A stretch of 64,000 nt of DNA. Source: Pseudomonas sp. GM50. Lineage in GTDB: Bacteria; Pseudomonadota; Gammaproteobacteria; Pseudomonadales; Pseudomonadaceae. The notes beneath the pieces were generated by a model. It made no database searches. It was not told the DNA's origin and saw nothing but the letters and a program-made list of their open reading frames with translations. Location of the stretch: contig NZ_AKJK01000087.1 of the NCBI RefSeq assembly GCF_000282375.1, forward strand, positions 1 to 64,000, in the 5' to 3' direction. Positions 16,563 through 28,872 of the stretch are shown here, in pieces; position 1 is the stretch's first letter, and the number at the start of each line of letters is the position of its first letter. A program made the translations under genes and the position numbers.

Positions 16563-16802
16563 ATGGATTCCCCCACACATGATTTGAAAGGCTTGTTCGA
16601 CCAGCTCGGTCTGGACTCCAGCGAGAAGGCCATCGACGATTTCATCGCCTGTCATTCGCCCTTGGCCGATGACAAGAAGCTCATCGATGCCGAATTCTGG
16701 ACCCCGCAACAAGCCGGCTTCCTCAAGGAACAACTGCGTGAAGACGCCGACTGGGCCCATGTGGTCGACGACCTGAACCTGCGCATGCACCAGATCCACT
16801 AG
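16563..16802 (+). CDS. DUF2789 family protein
   Basis: 79 residues from MDSPTHDLKGLFDQLGL, with AAGGAG at a good distance. It is small, acidic and helical; the IDDFIACHSPLADDKKLIDAEFWTPQQAGFLKEQLREDADWA block is the DUF2789 signature common in Pseudomonas. Cytoplasmic, function unknown. The frame runs open upstream to 16308 without a better start. Confidence 0.8.
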   Translation: MDSPTHDLKGLFDQLGLDSSEKAIDDFIACHSPLADDKKLIDAEFWTPQQAGFLKEQLREDADWAHVVDDLNLRMHQIH

Positions 16803-16813
16803 CCAGATTCACT

Positions 16814-16909
16814 CTGTAGGAGCGAGGCTTGCCCGCGAAGGCGGTGTGCCATTCAACACTGATGCCGACTGACACACCGCCTTCGCGGGCAAGCCTCGCT
16901 CCTACAGGT
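16814..16909. repeat. REP doublet with palindromic spacer
   Basis: The forward and inverted TAGGAGCGAGGCTTGCCCG cores are joined by a spacer whose ends (GGCGGTGTG...CACACCGCC) are also complementary, so the entire 95-base unit can fold into one hairpin. Confidence 0.9.
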
Positions 16910-16927
16910 AATGCTGTTCACTTAAGC

Positions 16928-18541
16928 TCAGCGAGATTTTTGCGGTTTGTAACCCAACCGCAAACCACCCCAATGCCGGCCCTTGAGCATGATCGGCACC
17001 GACAGGTCATGCATCAGTTCACCTGTATCGCGGGTGTAGGTCTGCAACAACACGGGTTGCTGATGGCTGCCACAGCGAATCCCGGTGCGGTCGGCGAATT
17101 TGCGCTTGGTGCGGTTTTGCAGGGTATCGACCTGCACATCACCGGTCAGCGGCTGACTGAACACGGTGTTGTGGGTCGGCACATAACCCTGCTGCGTGCA
17201 GGCGATGGCAAATACCAGGCCCTCATGACGCGGCAACAACGGCTCTTGAATCGCCGGCAATACCTGATCGGTGTAACGGTCGAAGCGGGTCTGGTATTTG
17301 GCCGGGCTGGTGTTGGGGATCGCCTGGTAATTGCGATCAAACAGGTCATCGAGGCTGATCCGGCCCTGATCGATATCCGCTTCGAAGCGTGCCGCAATCT
17401 GACTCGCCCCTTCGCGGGCCAGGTCATAAATCCGCTGGTGATAGTCATCCAGTCCGACTTCGGCCAGGCGTTCGCTGATGGTTTCGGCCTGCCCCTCCAT
17501 CTGCACCGCAGCCTGGGCGAGCCGCTGAGTCTGCTGGTCGCTGATCGCCAGATCGCTGCGCATCTGTTCGATGGCGTGGAACAGACTGTCGAGTTGTTCG
17601 CGGTTGGTGTCTGCGCCCTGAGCGATTTCCCCGACCTGCCTTTCGACGCCGGCGGCCAGGCGCGCGATGTTTTCCAGGTGCTGCCCGGTGTGCTCGACTT
17701 GCGCAACACCGGTATTCAGATCGCTCGCCAGTTGACGAATCTGTTCCACCACTTGCGCGGTGCGCTGCTGAATGTCGGCGACCATCTCCCCGACTTCACC
17801 GGTTGCCGTCGCCGTGCGCGCGGCCAGCCCGCGAACCTCATCGGCCACCACCGCAAAGCCGCGACCGTGCTCGCCGGCCCGCGCCGCTTCGATGGCCGCG
17901 TTCAGCGCCAACAAATTGGTCTGGCTGGCGATGGACTGGATCACCAGCGTGACCCGCTGGATATCGTCGCTGCGCAGGCTCAGGGCTTCGATCAGTTCGC
18001 GGCTGCTGCTGGCACGCTGACTGAGTTGATGCATACGCGCAATGGACTCGACCAGTTCCGTACGCCCTGCCGCGCTGCTCTGATGAGCTTCACTGGCTGC
18101 GCTCAAGGCTTCCCGACTGAGTTTCGACGTAGCGTGTTCGGTGGTGATCATCACTTCAGCGCTGCTGACTATCTGCGCCGCGGCGTTGAGTTGCGATTGC
18201 AGTTTGTCTGCCAGTTGCTTGACCGAATAGGCCACGCCGGCGGCCGACAAGGCGTTATGACTGGTAGTGTAGGAGAGATCGCGAGTCAATCCGGCGATGG
18301 CGCTGGAGCTGTCCGCAGCAGTCGCCTCGGGGAGAGTGCGCGAGCGCAGGCGCGGCAGCCAGATAATCAGCACGGCCAATGGCAGGCCAAGGTAAAGCGA
18401 CCAACCAGCCAATGCCATGCCGCACAGCAATAGCATCAGGGCGATGCTTTGCAGGGTCGGCGTCAGCCAAAGGTTTTTCGGCAAAAGTACTGGTGCAGGC
18501 ATTGCCTCAACCAGAGATCCGTCCCTCGTCATCTTCGTCAC
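16928..18541 (-). CDS. Methyl-accepting chemotaxis protein with C-terminal sensor region
   Basis: 537 residues. Two close hydrophobic stretches (about 28-62) anchor it near the N-terminus with no room for a periplasmic domain. The signalling hairpin follows: [32 protein letters not shown] at about 208-240. After the coiled coil, residues about 380-535 form a further domain containing [47 protein letters not shown] and [20 protein letters not shown]. That end is conserved in a set of Pseudomonas receptors and is probably the ligand-sensing part, placed in the cytoplasm. Ligand unknown. Monocistronic and far from other chemotaxis genes. Confidence 0.88.
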   Translation of the reverse strand: MTKMTRDGSLVEAMPAPVLLPKNLWLTPTLQSIALMLLLCGMALAGWSLYLGLPLAVLIIWLPRLRSRTLPEATAADSSSAIAGLTRDLSYTTSHNALSAAGVAYSVKQLADKLQSQLNAAAQIVSSAEVMITTEHATSKLSREALSAASEAHQSSAAGRTELVESIARMHQLSQRASSSRELIEALSLRSDDIQRVTLVIQSIASQTNLLALNAAIEAARAGEHGRGFAVVADEVRGLAARTATATGEVGEMVADIQQRTAQVVEQIRQLASDLNTGVAQVEHTGQHLENIARLAAGVERQVGEIAQGADTNREQLDSLFHAIEQMRSDLAISDQQTQRLAQAAVQMEGQAETISERLAEVGLDDYHQRIYDLAREGASQIAARFEADIDQGRISLDDLFDRNYQAIPNTSPAKYQTRFDRYTDQVLPAIQEPLLPRHEGLVFAIACTQQGYVPTHNTVFSQPLTGDVQVDTLQNRTKRKFADRTGIRCGSHQQPVLLQTYTRDTGELMHDLSVPIMLKGRHWGGLRLGYKPQKSR

Positions 18542-18668
18542 CCCACGCGTCTTCTAGTTGTTGTGATCGCATTAAACGCCACTACAAAGCCATTATCTAT
18601 GGTCCGTTAGTAGTGGGGGGTTGAAGCAGATCAATAGACGTGCGTGAAATTTTTTTGGACGACAAAAA

Positions 18669-18730
18669 GCTTCGCGGGCAAGCCTCGCTCCTACAGATCA
18701 TATCCGTAGGAGCGAGGCTTGCCCGCGATG
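18669..18730. repeat. REP doublet (TAGGAGCGAGGCTTGCCCG subtype)
   Basis: Closely spaced inverted cores separated by about 13 bases, lying between the divergent receptor start region and the DksA-like gene end. Confidence 0.88.
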
Positions 18731-18744
18731 GGGGCGCTACTGAA

Positions 18745-19149
18745 TCAGGCCTGACGCTGGTGCTTGTCGATCTGTTCGTGACGCTCTTGAGCTTCGATGC
18801 AGTACTTGGTGGTCGGGCTGATCAGCAGGCGTTTCAGGCCGATGGCCTCGCCGCTGTCATCGCACCAGCCGAAGCTGTCTTCCTTGATGCGTTCCAGGGC
18901 TTGTTCCAACTGAGGCAGCATGCGCTGGTCGCGATCGATCGCGTTCACCAGCCAGGTGCGCTCTTCTTCGACGGAAGCCGCGTCAGCCGGATCGGCCGGG
19001 GTGTCCAGGCTCTCGATGGCGATGCGATTCTGCTCGATGCGCTCATGGGTTTCGACTTTCATGTTCTGCAACAGCTCGGAGAAAAAAGCATGTTGCTCGG
19101 CATTCATGTAGTCATCCGCCGGCATGGCCAGCAACTTGTCCTTTGTCAT
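18745..19149 (-). CDS. DksA/TraR-family regulator lacking the four-Cys zinc finger (DksA2-like)
   Basis: 134 residues from MTKDKLLAMPADDYMNAEQHAFF. DksA binds RNA polymerase through its secondary channel and works with ppGpp. The coiled coil with Asp residues (DTPADPADAASVEEERTW) is present. The zinc-finger region reads WCDDSGEAIGLKRLL and YCIEAQERHE: the second and fourth Cys are replaced by Ser and Ala. P. aeruginosa DksA2 has the same CxxT/CxxA loss and can stand in for DksA when zinc is scarce; this protein has the same length and layout. I see no clear Zur box upstream. The in-frame extension to 19248 is judged non-coding. Confidence 0.85.
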   Translation of the reverse strand: MTKDKLLAMPADDYMNAEQHAFFSELLQNMKVETHERIEQNRIAIESLDTPADPADAASVEEERTWLVNAIDRDQRMLPQLEQALERIKEDSFGWCDDSGEAIGLKRLLISPTTKYCIEAQERHEQIDKHQRQA

Positions 19150-19476
19150 TGATATCTCTATAAAAAAACGTGCATTAAGGCGAATTAGGGAGCGATCCGT
19201 TGAACCTGAAGCGGTCATTGGAAAGGCGCCGTTTATTCCAAGCGCCACCCGGCACTCAATTTACGAGGGGCGGCAGTCTAAGGCCGACTTGAGGCCTCAG
19301 CAACTGAAAAGACAGCAAATCTGTCCGACAAAGTCCTGAAAATGCTCTATGGCAGGCTTTGAGGCGGTTATCGGAGTGCGTTTATAGCAAGAAATTCAGT
19401 CGAGCGGCTGTATATAGAAGACAAACGGCTGCGCCACGCGGGTCAGGCGTGGCGCATTTTCGCGTTTCGTCCGGCT
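19150..19476. other. Intergenic region between dksA2-like gene and inositol ABC operon
   Basis: A 327-base gap. It holds the promoter side of the DksA-like gene and a strong hairpin near the end of the ABC permease gene (listed separately). Nothing else is supported. Confidence 0.5.
19431..19455 (-). terminator. Probable terminator of the inositol ABC operon
   Basis: Perfect 9-bp stem GCGCCACGC/GCGTGGCGC with a 7-base loop, 21 bases past the permease stop. The following minus-strand sequence (AGCCGTTTGT) has only a weak T tract, so efficiency is uncertain. Confidence 0.55.
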
Positions 19477-20499
19477 TCAGCGCTTGAGTTTGCGCTTGTT
19501 GCGGTACTGGTCGATGACCACCGCCACCACAATAATCAGCCCCTTGATAATGTCTTGAATATAAGCATCAACACCGACAAAGGTAAAGCCGCTGGCCATG
19601 ACCCCGAGGATCAACGCGCCGATCACGGTGCCGGTGATCCGCCCTACGCCACCGGCCAGGCTAGTGCCGCCGATGACCGCCGCGGCAATAGCATCCAGTT
19701 CATAAGACATGCCCATCCCGGCCTGCCCGGTCGCGGCCCGTGCCGACGCCACCACCCCGGCCAGGCCTGCAAGCAACCCGGCGATGCTGTAGACGATCAC
19801 CAGATGCCGCTTGACGTTGATCCCGGAGGTGCGCGCCGCCTGCATGTTGCCGCCGATGGCGTAGGTGTACTTGCCGTACTTGGTATAGCGCAGGGCGATG
19901 TGAAAGATCACCGCCACCACCAGAAAGATGATCACCGGCATCGCGCCGTGTCCGATGGCCGTGTAGGAATCCGAGAGCATGCTCACCGGCTGACCTTCGG
20001 TGTAGTAGCGCGCCAGGCCACGGGCCGAGACCATCATGCCGAGGGTGGCAATGAATGGCGGAATCCCGGTGATCGCAATGATGCTGCCGTTGATCGCCCC
20101 CGCCAGCAATCCCACCCCGAGCCCGACGATTACTGGAATCCACACCGGCAAGTCAGTCAGGGATGGAAACACCGCCCGGGCAAAGTCCGAGGTCTGGGCC
20201 AGGCTGGCGGCAATCATCGCCGACAGCGCCAGCACCGAACCGGAGGACAGGTCGATACCGGTGGTGATGATGACCTGGGTCACCCCGATCGCCAGCAGGC
20301 CGATGATCGACACTTGCAGGATCATCAGCACCAGACGCTGAGAGTTCATCAGGAAGCTCTGGTCCCGCACGATCCAGCCGAACATTTCGAAGACCAGGCC
20401 GATGCCGATCAGCACCAGGAAGATACTCAACTCGGTCGGAAAGCGCCGGCGACTCTTGACCGGTGCCACTGCAGGCTTGTTTTCCAGTATCGCGTTCAT
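19477..20499 (-). CDS. Sugar (probably inositol) ABC transporter permease
   Basis: 340 residues from MNAILENKPAVAP; the frame is open two codons further to a GTG, but AGGGTGAG fits the ATG. A RbsC/YtfT-type permease with about ten membrane helices. ITTGIDLSSGSVLALSAMI near residue 85 and AVIGGTSLAGGVGRITGTVIGALILGVMASG near 265-300 are the BPD_transp_2 marks. Last gene of the binding protein-ATPase-permease unit. Its position in the iol cluster makes myo-inositol the likely cargo. Confidence 0.9.
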   Translation of the reverse strand: MNAILENKPAVAPVKSRRRFPTELSIFLVLIGIGLVFEMFGWIVRDQSFLMNSQRLVLMILQVSIIGLLAIGVTQVIITTGIDLSSGSVLALSAMIAASLAQTSDFARAVFPSLTDLPVWIPVIVGLGVGLLAGAINGSIIAITGIPPFIATLGMMVSARGLARYYTEGQPVSMLSDSYTAIGHGAMPVIIFLVVAVIFHIALRYTKYGKYTYAIGGNMQAARTSGINVKRHLVIVYSIAGLLAGLAGVVASARAATGQAGMGMSYELDAIAAAVIGGTSLAGGVGRITGTVIGALILGVMASGFTFVGVDAYIQDIIKGLIIVVAVVIDQYRNKRKLKR

Positions 20500-20555
20500 A
20501 ACCACTCACCCTTCTATTGCGTCGCGACGGCGGCCATGGCCACCGCCAGCATCCA

Positions 20556-22121
20556 TTAGTGAACCGCGGACATGCCCGAGGCCAGTTGCATCACCCGTTC
20601 CTGGGTCGCTTCGCTGCGGTCGAGGGTGCCCATCAGGTCGCCCTCGTGCATGACCATGACCCGGTCGCTCATGCCCAGCACTTCCGGCAGTTCCGAGGAA
20701 ATCATGATCACCGCCATGCCTTCGCTGGCGAGGTAGGAAATAAGCCGGTAGATCTCGGCCTTGGCGCCGACATCGATGCCCCGGGTCGGCTCGTCGAGAA
20801 TCAGGATGCGCGGATTGGTCATCAGCCAGCGCGCCAGCAAGGCCTTCTGCTGATTACCGCCGGACAGCGTGTCGATGCATTGCTCCAGCGAAGGGGTTTT
20901 CACCCGCAGCTTCTTGCACATGTCTTCACACAACGCCCGCAGGGCTTTCTGCTGGATGAAGCCGTTGCCGACGTAATGGGGCAAGACTGCCATTTCCATG
21001 TTTTCCAGCACCGACAGGCACGGGAACAGGCCGCTGAGCTTGCGATCTTCGGTCAACAGCGCGAAGCCCTTCTCGATCGCCATGTGCGGATCGCTGATGC
21101 GCACCACCTCGCCGTCGAGGCGGATTTCGCCACCGTCACTTGGGGTGATGCCGAAAATCGCTTCGGCGACATTGGTCCGCCCCGACCCCATCAACCCGGC
21201 GATGCCAAGGATCTCGCCGGCATGCAGGTCGAAGGAGACGTCCTTGAAAATGCCGTCCAGCTTGAGGTCGCGTACCGACAGCAACAGATCGCCGATCGGC
21301 TTCTCGCGCACCGGGAACAACTGGCTCAGCTCGCGGCCGACCATCATTGAAATCAGGCTGTCGCCGTCCATGCTGTCGGCCCGCTGCAAGCCGATGTAGG
21401 CGCCGTCACGGAACACCGCCACTTCATCGGCGATGCTGAACACTTCGTTCATTTTGTGGGTGATGTAGATGATGCCTTTGCCCTGGCTCTTGAGGTCGGC
21501 AATGATCGAGAACAGATGGGCAACTTCCTTATCAGTGATGGCCGAGGTCGGCTCGTCCATGATCAGGACGTCGGAATCGTAGGACACAGCCTTGGCAATC
21601 TCGACCATCTGCCGTTCGGCGATGCTCAGGTTGCCCACCAGCTCTTCCGGGTCGAGGTTGATCCGCAGACGCTCCAGCAGTTTGGCGGTGCAACGGTGCA
21701 TCTCGCGATGGTCGATCATGTGCAGGCCGTTGAGCTGTTCGCGGCCGATCCAGATGTTCTCGGCGATGCTCATGTACGGCATCAGGTTGAGTTCCTGGTG
21801 GATCATCGCGATCCCGGCCTGGAGCGCAGCCAGTGGTGTTTCAAAGACCACCGGTTTGCCCCGCAGGCGCAACTCGCCGGCGTCCGGCTGGTAGATGCCG
21901 GCAATGATTTTCATCAGGGTGGATTTGCCGGCGCCGTTCTCGCCCATCAGCGCCAGCACGGAACCGGGACGTACCCGCAGCTGTACGTCGGACAAGGCCA
22001 CCACACCGGGAAACCCCTTGCTGACGTTGATGATCTCCAGCAGGTACGGCTCATCGACAGGTGTTGCAGTTGGCTGGACACCCATTAACGGGGTGCTCGA
22101 AGCAGTCGCTGAAGCGAACAT
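20556..22121 (-). CDS. Sugar (probably inositol) ABC transporter ATP-binding protein
   Basis: 521 residues from [15 protein letters not shown], chosen over a start 7 codons earlier because GGAG precedes this ATG at normal distance. Double ABC domain of the RbsA/MglA type. First half: Walker [14 protein letters not shown], signature [16 protein letters not shown], Walker [12 protein letters not shown]. Second half: a degenerate P-loop region [16 protein letters not shown], signature [16 protein letters not shown], Walker [13 protein letters not shown]. It powers import through the neighbouring permease. Confidence 0.92.
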   Translation of the reverse strand: MFASATASSTPLMGVQPTATPVDEPYLLEIINVSKGFPGVVALSDVQLRVRPGSVLALMGENGAGKSTLMKIIAGIYQPDAGELRLRGKPVVFETPLAALQAGIAMIHQELNLMPYMSIAENIWIGREQLNGLHMIDHREMHRCTAKLLERLRINLDPEELVGNLSIAERQMVEIAKAVSYDSDVLIMDEPTSAITDKEVAHLFSIIADLKSQGKGIIYITHKMNEVFSIADEVAVFRDGAYIGLQRADSMDGDSLISMMVGRELSQLFPVREKPIGDLLLSVRDLKLDGIFKDVSFDLHAGEILGIAGLMGSGRTNVAEAIFGITPSDGGEIRLDGEVVRISDPHMAIEKGFALLTEDRKLSGLFPCLSVLENMEMAVLPHYVGNGFIQQKALRALCEDMCKKLRVKTPSLEQCIDTLSGGNQQKALLARWLMTNPRILILDEPTRGIDVGAKAEIYRLISYLASEGMAVIMISSELPEVLGMSDRVMVMHEGDLMGTLDRSEATQERVMQLASGMSAVH

Positions 22122-22190
22122 GATCAGGTACTCCATCAGCAAGGTCGCGTTGCAACCTTGCGTGCTTATTGTTGTTATCGAACGGACGGA

Positions 22191-23117
22191 CTATTTGAAG
22201 GTGTCGACGTTTTGCAGCGTGATCAGGCGATACGGCACCCACACGGCCGGCTCGACCGGTTCGTTCTTGGCCATTTTCACCGCCGTGTCGATCGAACCGT
22301 CCGCCTGACCCTTGGCGTCCTGGAACACCGAGACCAGCAGAGAGCCCTTCTTCACCGCGTTCAAACCGTCGGGCGTACCGTCGACACCGGCGATCAGCAC
22401 ACTGCCTTTGGCGACGCCAGCCTGTTGCAGGGCCATTGCCGCGCCAATCGCCATCTCGTCGTTGTTGGAGACCACCGCGTCGAATTTGCGGCCCTGGGTC
22501 AGCCAGTCGTTGACCAGGGTCATGCCCTTGTCCCGTGACCAGATGCCGGACTGCTCTTGCTCGATCTTGATGTTCGGGTACTTGGTCAGCACCTCTTTTA
22601 CGCCCTTGGTGCGGTTGGTGGTGGAGTTGTTGGCCAAATCACCGAGCAGAATCACGATGTCGCCCTTGCCGCCCATTTTTTCGGCCAGGTACTGCATCTG
22701 CATCTGGCCGGCCTCCAGATCGTTGGAGGCGACAGTGACCACGCCTTTGGGCAGGTTCAGGTCATCGGGACGACGATTGACGTACACCAGCGGAATACCG
22801 GCCTTGACCGCCGCTTCAGTGATTTTTTTGGTGGCGGCGGTATCCACCGGGTTGACCACAATGGCGTCGACTTTCTGGCTGATGAAGCTTTCTACCTGGC
22901 TCAACTGCCTGACCACGTCGCTACGGGCGTCTTCGAACTGCAGCTTGACGCCATCGGGATAGGACTTGGCTTTGGTGTCCATGGATTCGCGCAGGTAGGT
23001 CAGCCAGGTGTCATCGAACTGCGACATGCTGACGCCGATCTTCATGTCAGCGAGTGCGGCGCCGCTGGCGAACATCAGGGACAAGGCCAGCGAGGCGAAA
23101 CGGATCTTGGTCTTCAT
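22191..23117 (-). CDS. Periplasmic sugar (probably inositol) binding protein
   Basis: 308 residues with signal peptide MKTKIRFASLALSLMFASGAALA. Peripla_BP_4 fold: MKIGVSMSQFDDTWLTYLRESMDTKA at the mature start, VNPVDTAATKKITEAAVKAGIPLVYVNRRPD in the hinge region, and VVSNNDEMAIGAAMALQQAGV typical for ribose/inositol binders. First gene of the transporter unit. Rhizobial and caulobacter inositol binders (IbpA) have the same build; the cargo is inferred from the cluster. Confidence 0.88.
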   Translation of the reverse strand: MKTKIRFASLALSLMFASGAALADMKIGVSMSQFDDTWLTYLRESMDTKAKSYPDGVKLQFEDARSDVVRQLSQVESFISQKVDAIVVNPVDTAATKKITEAAVKAGIPLVYVNRRPDDLNLPKGVVTVASNDLEAGQMQMQYLAEKMGGKGDIVILLGDLANNSTTNRTKGVKEVLTKYPNIKIEQEQSGIWSRDKGMTLVNDWLTQGRKFDAVVSNNDEMAIGAAMALQQAGVAKGSVLIAGVDGTPDGLNAVKKGSLLVSVFQDAKGQADGSIDTAVKMAKNEPVEPAVWVPYRLITLQNVDTFK

Positions 23118-23169
23118 GAAAAGTCTTTCTCCACATTCTTGTTGGTTTTATGGATAAGGGGTGACGATT

Positions 23170-23340
23170 TCAGTGAACGGGCAAGCGGACAATCGGTGCA
23201 CCCGGAATACAGCAGACCAGGGCGCCGTTGCGTTCGACGCAAAGCAAGCGAAAGAAGGAATGAAACGAGACGCGAGGCAGGTCGCGAGAGAGGTGCAGCG
23301 CGGAACGTAAAGCATGCAAAGCAGAGTTGAAGGTTTTCAT
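23170..23340 (-). CDS. Possible small leader protein (56 residues)
   Basis: ATG at 23340 with AGGT nine bases upstream opens MKTFNSALHALRSALHLSRDLPRVS and stops 52 bases before the binding-protein gene, on the same strand. Codon choice is Pseudomonas-like (CGC, CTG, GCG, TTC frequent), but no family is known and the end (GALVCCIPGAPIVRLPVH) is uninformative. It may be an unannotated small protein, a leader peptide, or chance. Confidence 0.25.
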   Translation of the reverse strand: MKTFNSALHALRSALHLSRDLPRVSFHSFFRLLCVERNGALVCCIPGAPIVRLPVH

Positions 23341-23449
23341 CGACGGTACCTGGCTTTTGTTTCTTGTTTTTGGTGCGTCCTTCACCCGTTCAAGGCCTGC
23401 TTGAGCGTGATCGGACGTTGATAGTCGGCAACCTGGAAATGACTTTATT

Positions 23450-23463
23450 GGAAAATAATTTCT
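23450..23463. promoter_or_regulatory. Candidate IolR operator before the inositol ABC genes
   Basis: GGAAAATAATTTCT matches GGAA-N6-TTCC at seven of eight fixed positions, in a strongly AT-rich stretch (23440-23500). It would control transcription of the ABC importer. It matches the better site before iolC and iolR only by motif logic, so it is tentative. Confidence 0.4.
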
Positions 23464-23484
23464 ATATCAACTCATTTTAGAATT

Positions 23485-24537
23485 TTATTCTGATTTTATT
23501 CCATGACTGTCGAACGGGCTCAGTGCCACCACTTGATGTCGCTCGAAGCTGAGCCGCGCAGCGTCTAGCACGCGGGTGGTCGCCAGTGCATCACGGGCCT
23601 CGACCGGCAGTGGGCCACCGCTCTGTAACGCGGTTTGTAGCTGCAAATAGAACTGATTCCAGCAGCCACGCTCGGACGGCACCCGCTCACGCACCTCGCC
23701 CTGCTCGAACCAGCCCCAGCGCCGGTGCTCTTCGACACCCCAGCGCTCGCCTTCGGATTTCGGCGTGAGCCCGGCGAGAGTCGACGCCTCTTGCCCGTCC
23801 AGACCGTCGACGCTGTAGCAGCCCTGGGTGCCGGTCACGCGAAAGCGCGGGCCGGGGGTGTTTTGCAGGCAACTGCCGCCCAGGTGCGAGATCACGCCGT
23901 TGGCATGGGTCAGGGACATAAAGAAGCCGTTGTCGAATGCCTGGCCTTTTTCGAGGTAATCCAGTTCGGCGTACACCTGGGTGACGGGGCCGAACAAGAG
24001 TAGCGCCTGATCCACCAGATGGCTGCCCAGATCGCGCAGAAAACCGCCGCCGCTGCCGTTGTTCACCGACTGCGGCGAATAGCGCTCGATCCGCGATTCG
24101 AAACGGGTGACCTGGCCCAGCGCACCGGACTCGATGAGTTTGCGCACGGTGAGAAAGTCCGAGTCCCAGCGCCGGTTCTGGTAGACGCTCAGTTGCACGC
24201 CCTGACGCTCGGCCATGGTGATCAGGGTTTGCGCCTGTTGCGCATCAGCAGCGAACGGCTTGTCGCTGACCACCGCCACACCGTGTTCGATGGCGTCGAG
24301 CACCAGCGCCGGGCGCCCCTTGAGCGGTGTGGAGATCACCAGCACATCGACCCCGGCTTCGACCAGTTGGCCGATGCTGTCGAAGGCCGGCACACCGGGA
24401 TGTTCCGCCGCCAGCAGTTGTCGGCGATCGGCGGAACGGGTGACCACGCCCACGAAGGTCGCCGCCGGCAAACTGCTGATCAGCGGAGCATGAAAAAACC
24501 GGCCGCCATGGCCGTAACCGACTAGTCCGATACGCAT
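23485..24537 (-). CDS. Gfo/Idh/MocA oxidoreductase, IolW-like scyllo-inositol dehydrogenase
   Basis: 350 residues from MRIGLVGYGHGGRFFHAPLI, preceded by GGAG. N-terminal Rossmann fold (GYGHGGRFFH), then VVSDKPFAADAQQA carrying the family EKP-type lysine as DKP, and YQNRRWDSDFLTVRKLIESGALG. GGGFLRDLGSHLVDQALLLFG supplies the catalytic Asp/His region. These blocks resemble B. subtilis IolW (NADP-dependent scyllo-inositol dehydrogenase) more than IolG. In the cluster it would interconvert inosose and other inositol stereoisomers, widening the substrate range. It lies between the TIM-barrel gene and the ABC importer genes. Activity is inferred. Confidence 0.8.
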   Translation of the reverse strand: MRIGLVGYGHGGRFFHAPLISSLPAATFVGVVTRSADRRQLLAAEHPGVPAFDSIGQLVEAGVDVLVISTPLKGRPALVLDAIEHGVAVVSDKPFAADAQQAQTLITMAERQGVQLSVYQNRRWDSDFLTVRKLIESGALGQVTRFESRIERYSPQSVNNGSGGGFLRDLGSHLVDQALLLFGPVTQVYAELDYLEKGQAFDNGFFMSLTHANGVISHLGGSCLQNTPGPRFRVTGTQGCYSVDGLDGQEASTLAGLTPKSEGERWGVEEHRRWGWFEQGEVRERVPSERGCWNQFYLQLQTALQSGGPLPVEARDALATTRVLDAARLSFERHQVVALSPFDSHGIKSE

Positions 24538-24566
24538 GAAAGTATTCTCCTTATAGAACGCAGCCC

Positions 24567-24735
24567 CTGTGGGAGCGGGCTTGTGTGGCGAGGGGGCTTG
24601 CCCCCGTTCGACTGCGAAGCAGTCGTAAAACCAGTCACTGCTTTCTAAATTCAAGATCGCGGTGATTGGTTTTAGGGGTGCTTCGCGCCCCAACGGGGGC
24701 AAGCCCCCTCGCCACACAAGCCCGCTCCCACAGGT
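24567..24735. repeat. Long composite REP inverted repeat
   Basis: GTGGGAGCGGGCTTGTGTGG with GCGAGGGGGCTTGCCCCCGTT faces its inverted copy about 80 bases later, giving arms of roughly 45 bases. The spacer also has small palindromes (GACTGCGAAGCAGTC; GGGTGCTTCGCGCCC is similar). It is the longest single hairpin of the window and separates two iol genes. Confidence 0.85.
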
Positions 24736-24751
24736 TTTGTGTATGCCGGGG

Positions 24752-25612
24752 TTATTGGCAGAGTTCGCGGGTCACGCGTTCGAGCATCATGCGGTTGGAC
24801 TCATCCGGCCGGTCTTCCCAGGCGAATACCGAGACGGTCGCGATGCCGTCGAACTTGATCTCGCGCAAAGTGCCAAAAAACGCTTCCCAGTCGACCTCGC
24901 CCTGGCCGATGTCCAGATGCTGGTGCACGGTGGCGGTGACGCCCGGCGGGTTGACGATGTAGCGCAAGCCCGAGGACGCCTTGTGGTTGTAGGTGTCGGC
25001 GATGATCAGGTGGCTCAGCTTTGAGCCGGCGTACTTGAGCATCGAGGCGATGTCACCGACACCGTCGTCATAGAAAAACGTGTGCGGCGCGGCATAGAGA
25101 TAGTTGATCCAGTCCCGGTCCAGACCGCGAATGATGTCTACCGACTCGTTATTGCGCTCGCAGAAATCGTAAGGATGGGCCTGGATATCGAGCTTGATGC
25201 CTTCGCGTTCGAACTCGGGGATCAGTTCGTCCATGGAGCGCATGAACTGGTTTTCGCACACCAGCGGGTTGTCCGACTGGCCGGTGAACTCGGTGTTGAC
25301 CAGTTCGCAGTCCATCTCCACGGCAATCTGGATCGCGCGCTTCCAGTTACGCACGGCGGCCACACGCAAACCTTCATCGGCGGCAGCCCAGTGGTACATC
25401 GGTAACAAGGAAGAGAGTTTGACCCCAGTGTCGCTCAAGGCTTTGCGAAATTCCTTGATCCGCGCCTTATCGACCCGTGGGGCTTTATAGAACGGCAAGA
25501 AGTCTTCCCGGGGCGACAGTTCGATGTGTTCGTAACCGAGCTCGGCGACCTTGTCGACCATCTTGCCCAGGGACAGGTTGCGGTACATGTAGGGATCAAG
25601 TGCGATGCGCAT
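24752..25612 (-). CDS. Sugar phosphate isomerase/epimerase family TIM-barrel protein
   Basis: 286 residues, AP_endonuc_2 (xylose-isomerase-like) TIM barrel: [12 protein letters not shown] at strand one, [57 protein letters not shown], and a C-terminal [17 protein letters not shown]. Conserved Glu/Asp/His residues at strand ends can hold a divalent metal. It lies between iolG and the IolW-like gene. It could be a further inosose or keto-inositol isomerase, in addition to IolE and the IolI-like protein; the actual reaction is unknown. Confidence 0.82.
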   Translation of the reverse strand: MRIALDPYMYRNLSLGKMVDKVAELGYEHIELSPREDFLPFYKAPRVDKARIKEFRKALSDTGVKLSSLLPMYHWAAADEGLRVAAVRNWKRAIQIAVEMDCELVNTEFTGQSDNPLVCENQFMRSMDELIPEFEREGIKLDIQAHPYDFCERNNESVDIIRGLDRDWINYLYAAPHTFFYDDGVGDIASMLKYAGSKLSHLIIADTYNHKASSGLRYIVNPPGVTATVHQHLDIGQGEVDWEAFFGTLREIKFDGIATVSVFAWEDRPDESNRMMLERVTRELCQ

Positions 25613-25649
25613 GTTTTTTGTTCTCCTTAACCAGAATCGACACCATCCC

Positions 25650-25727
25650 CTGTAGGAGCGAGGCTTGCCCGCGAAGAGGCCCTCAAGATCGCTAAAAGCT
25701 TCGCGGGCAAGCCTCGCTCCTACAGGG
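25650..25727. repeat. REP doublet (TAGGAGCGAGGCTTGCCCG subtype)
   Basis: Forward and inverted cores about 26 bases apart in the short gap between iolG and the TIM-barrel gene, inside the iol operon. Confidence 0.88.
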
Positions 25728-25735
25728 GGACGGGG

Positions 25736-28725
<2,990 letters not shown>

Positions 28726-28753
28726 GTCCGATCCTTCAATACGTGAAGAAACC

Positions 28754-28845
28754 CTGTGGGAGCGAGCCTGCTCGCGATTGCGGTGTATCAGGCAATATCA
28801 ATGTTGAATGTGCCGCCATCATCGCGAGCAGGCTCGCTCCCACAG
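28754..28845. repeat. REP doublet with palindromic spacer
   Basis: GGAGCGAGCCTGCTCGCGAT and its inverse are separated by about 45 bases that contain GGCAATATCAATGTTGAATG, a version of the spacer shared by other doublets here. It sits between the IolI-like gene and iolD. Confidence 0.9.
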
Positions 28846-28872
28846 TTGATCTCCATCAGTTCGATAACGGTG

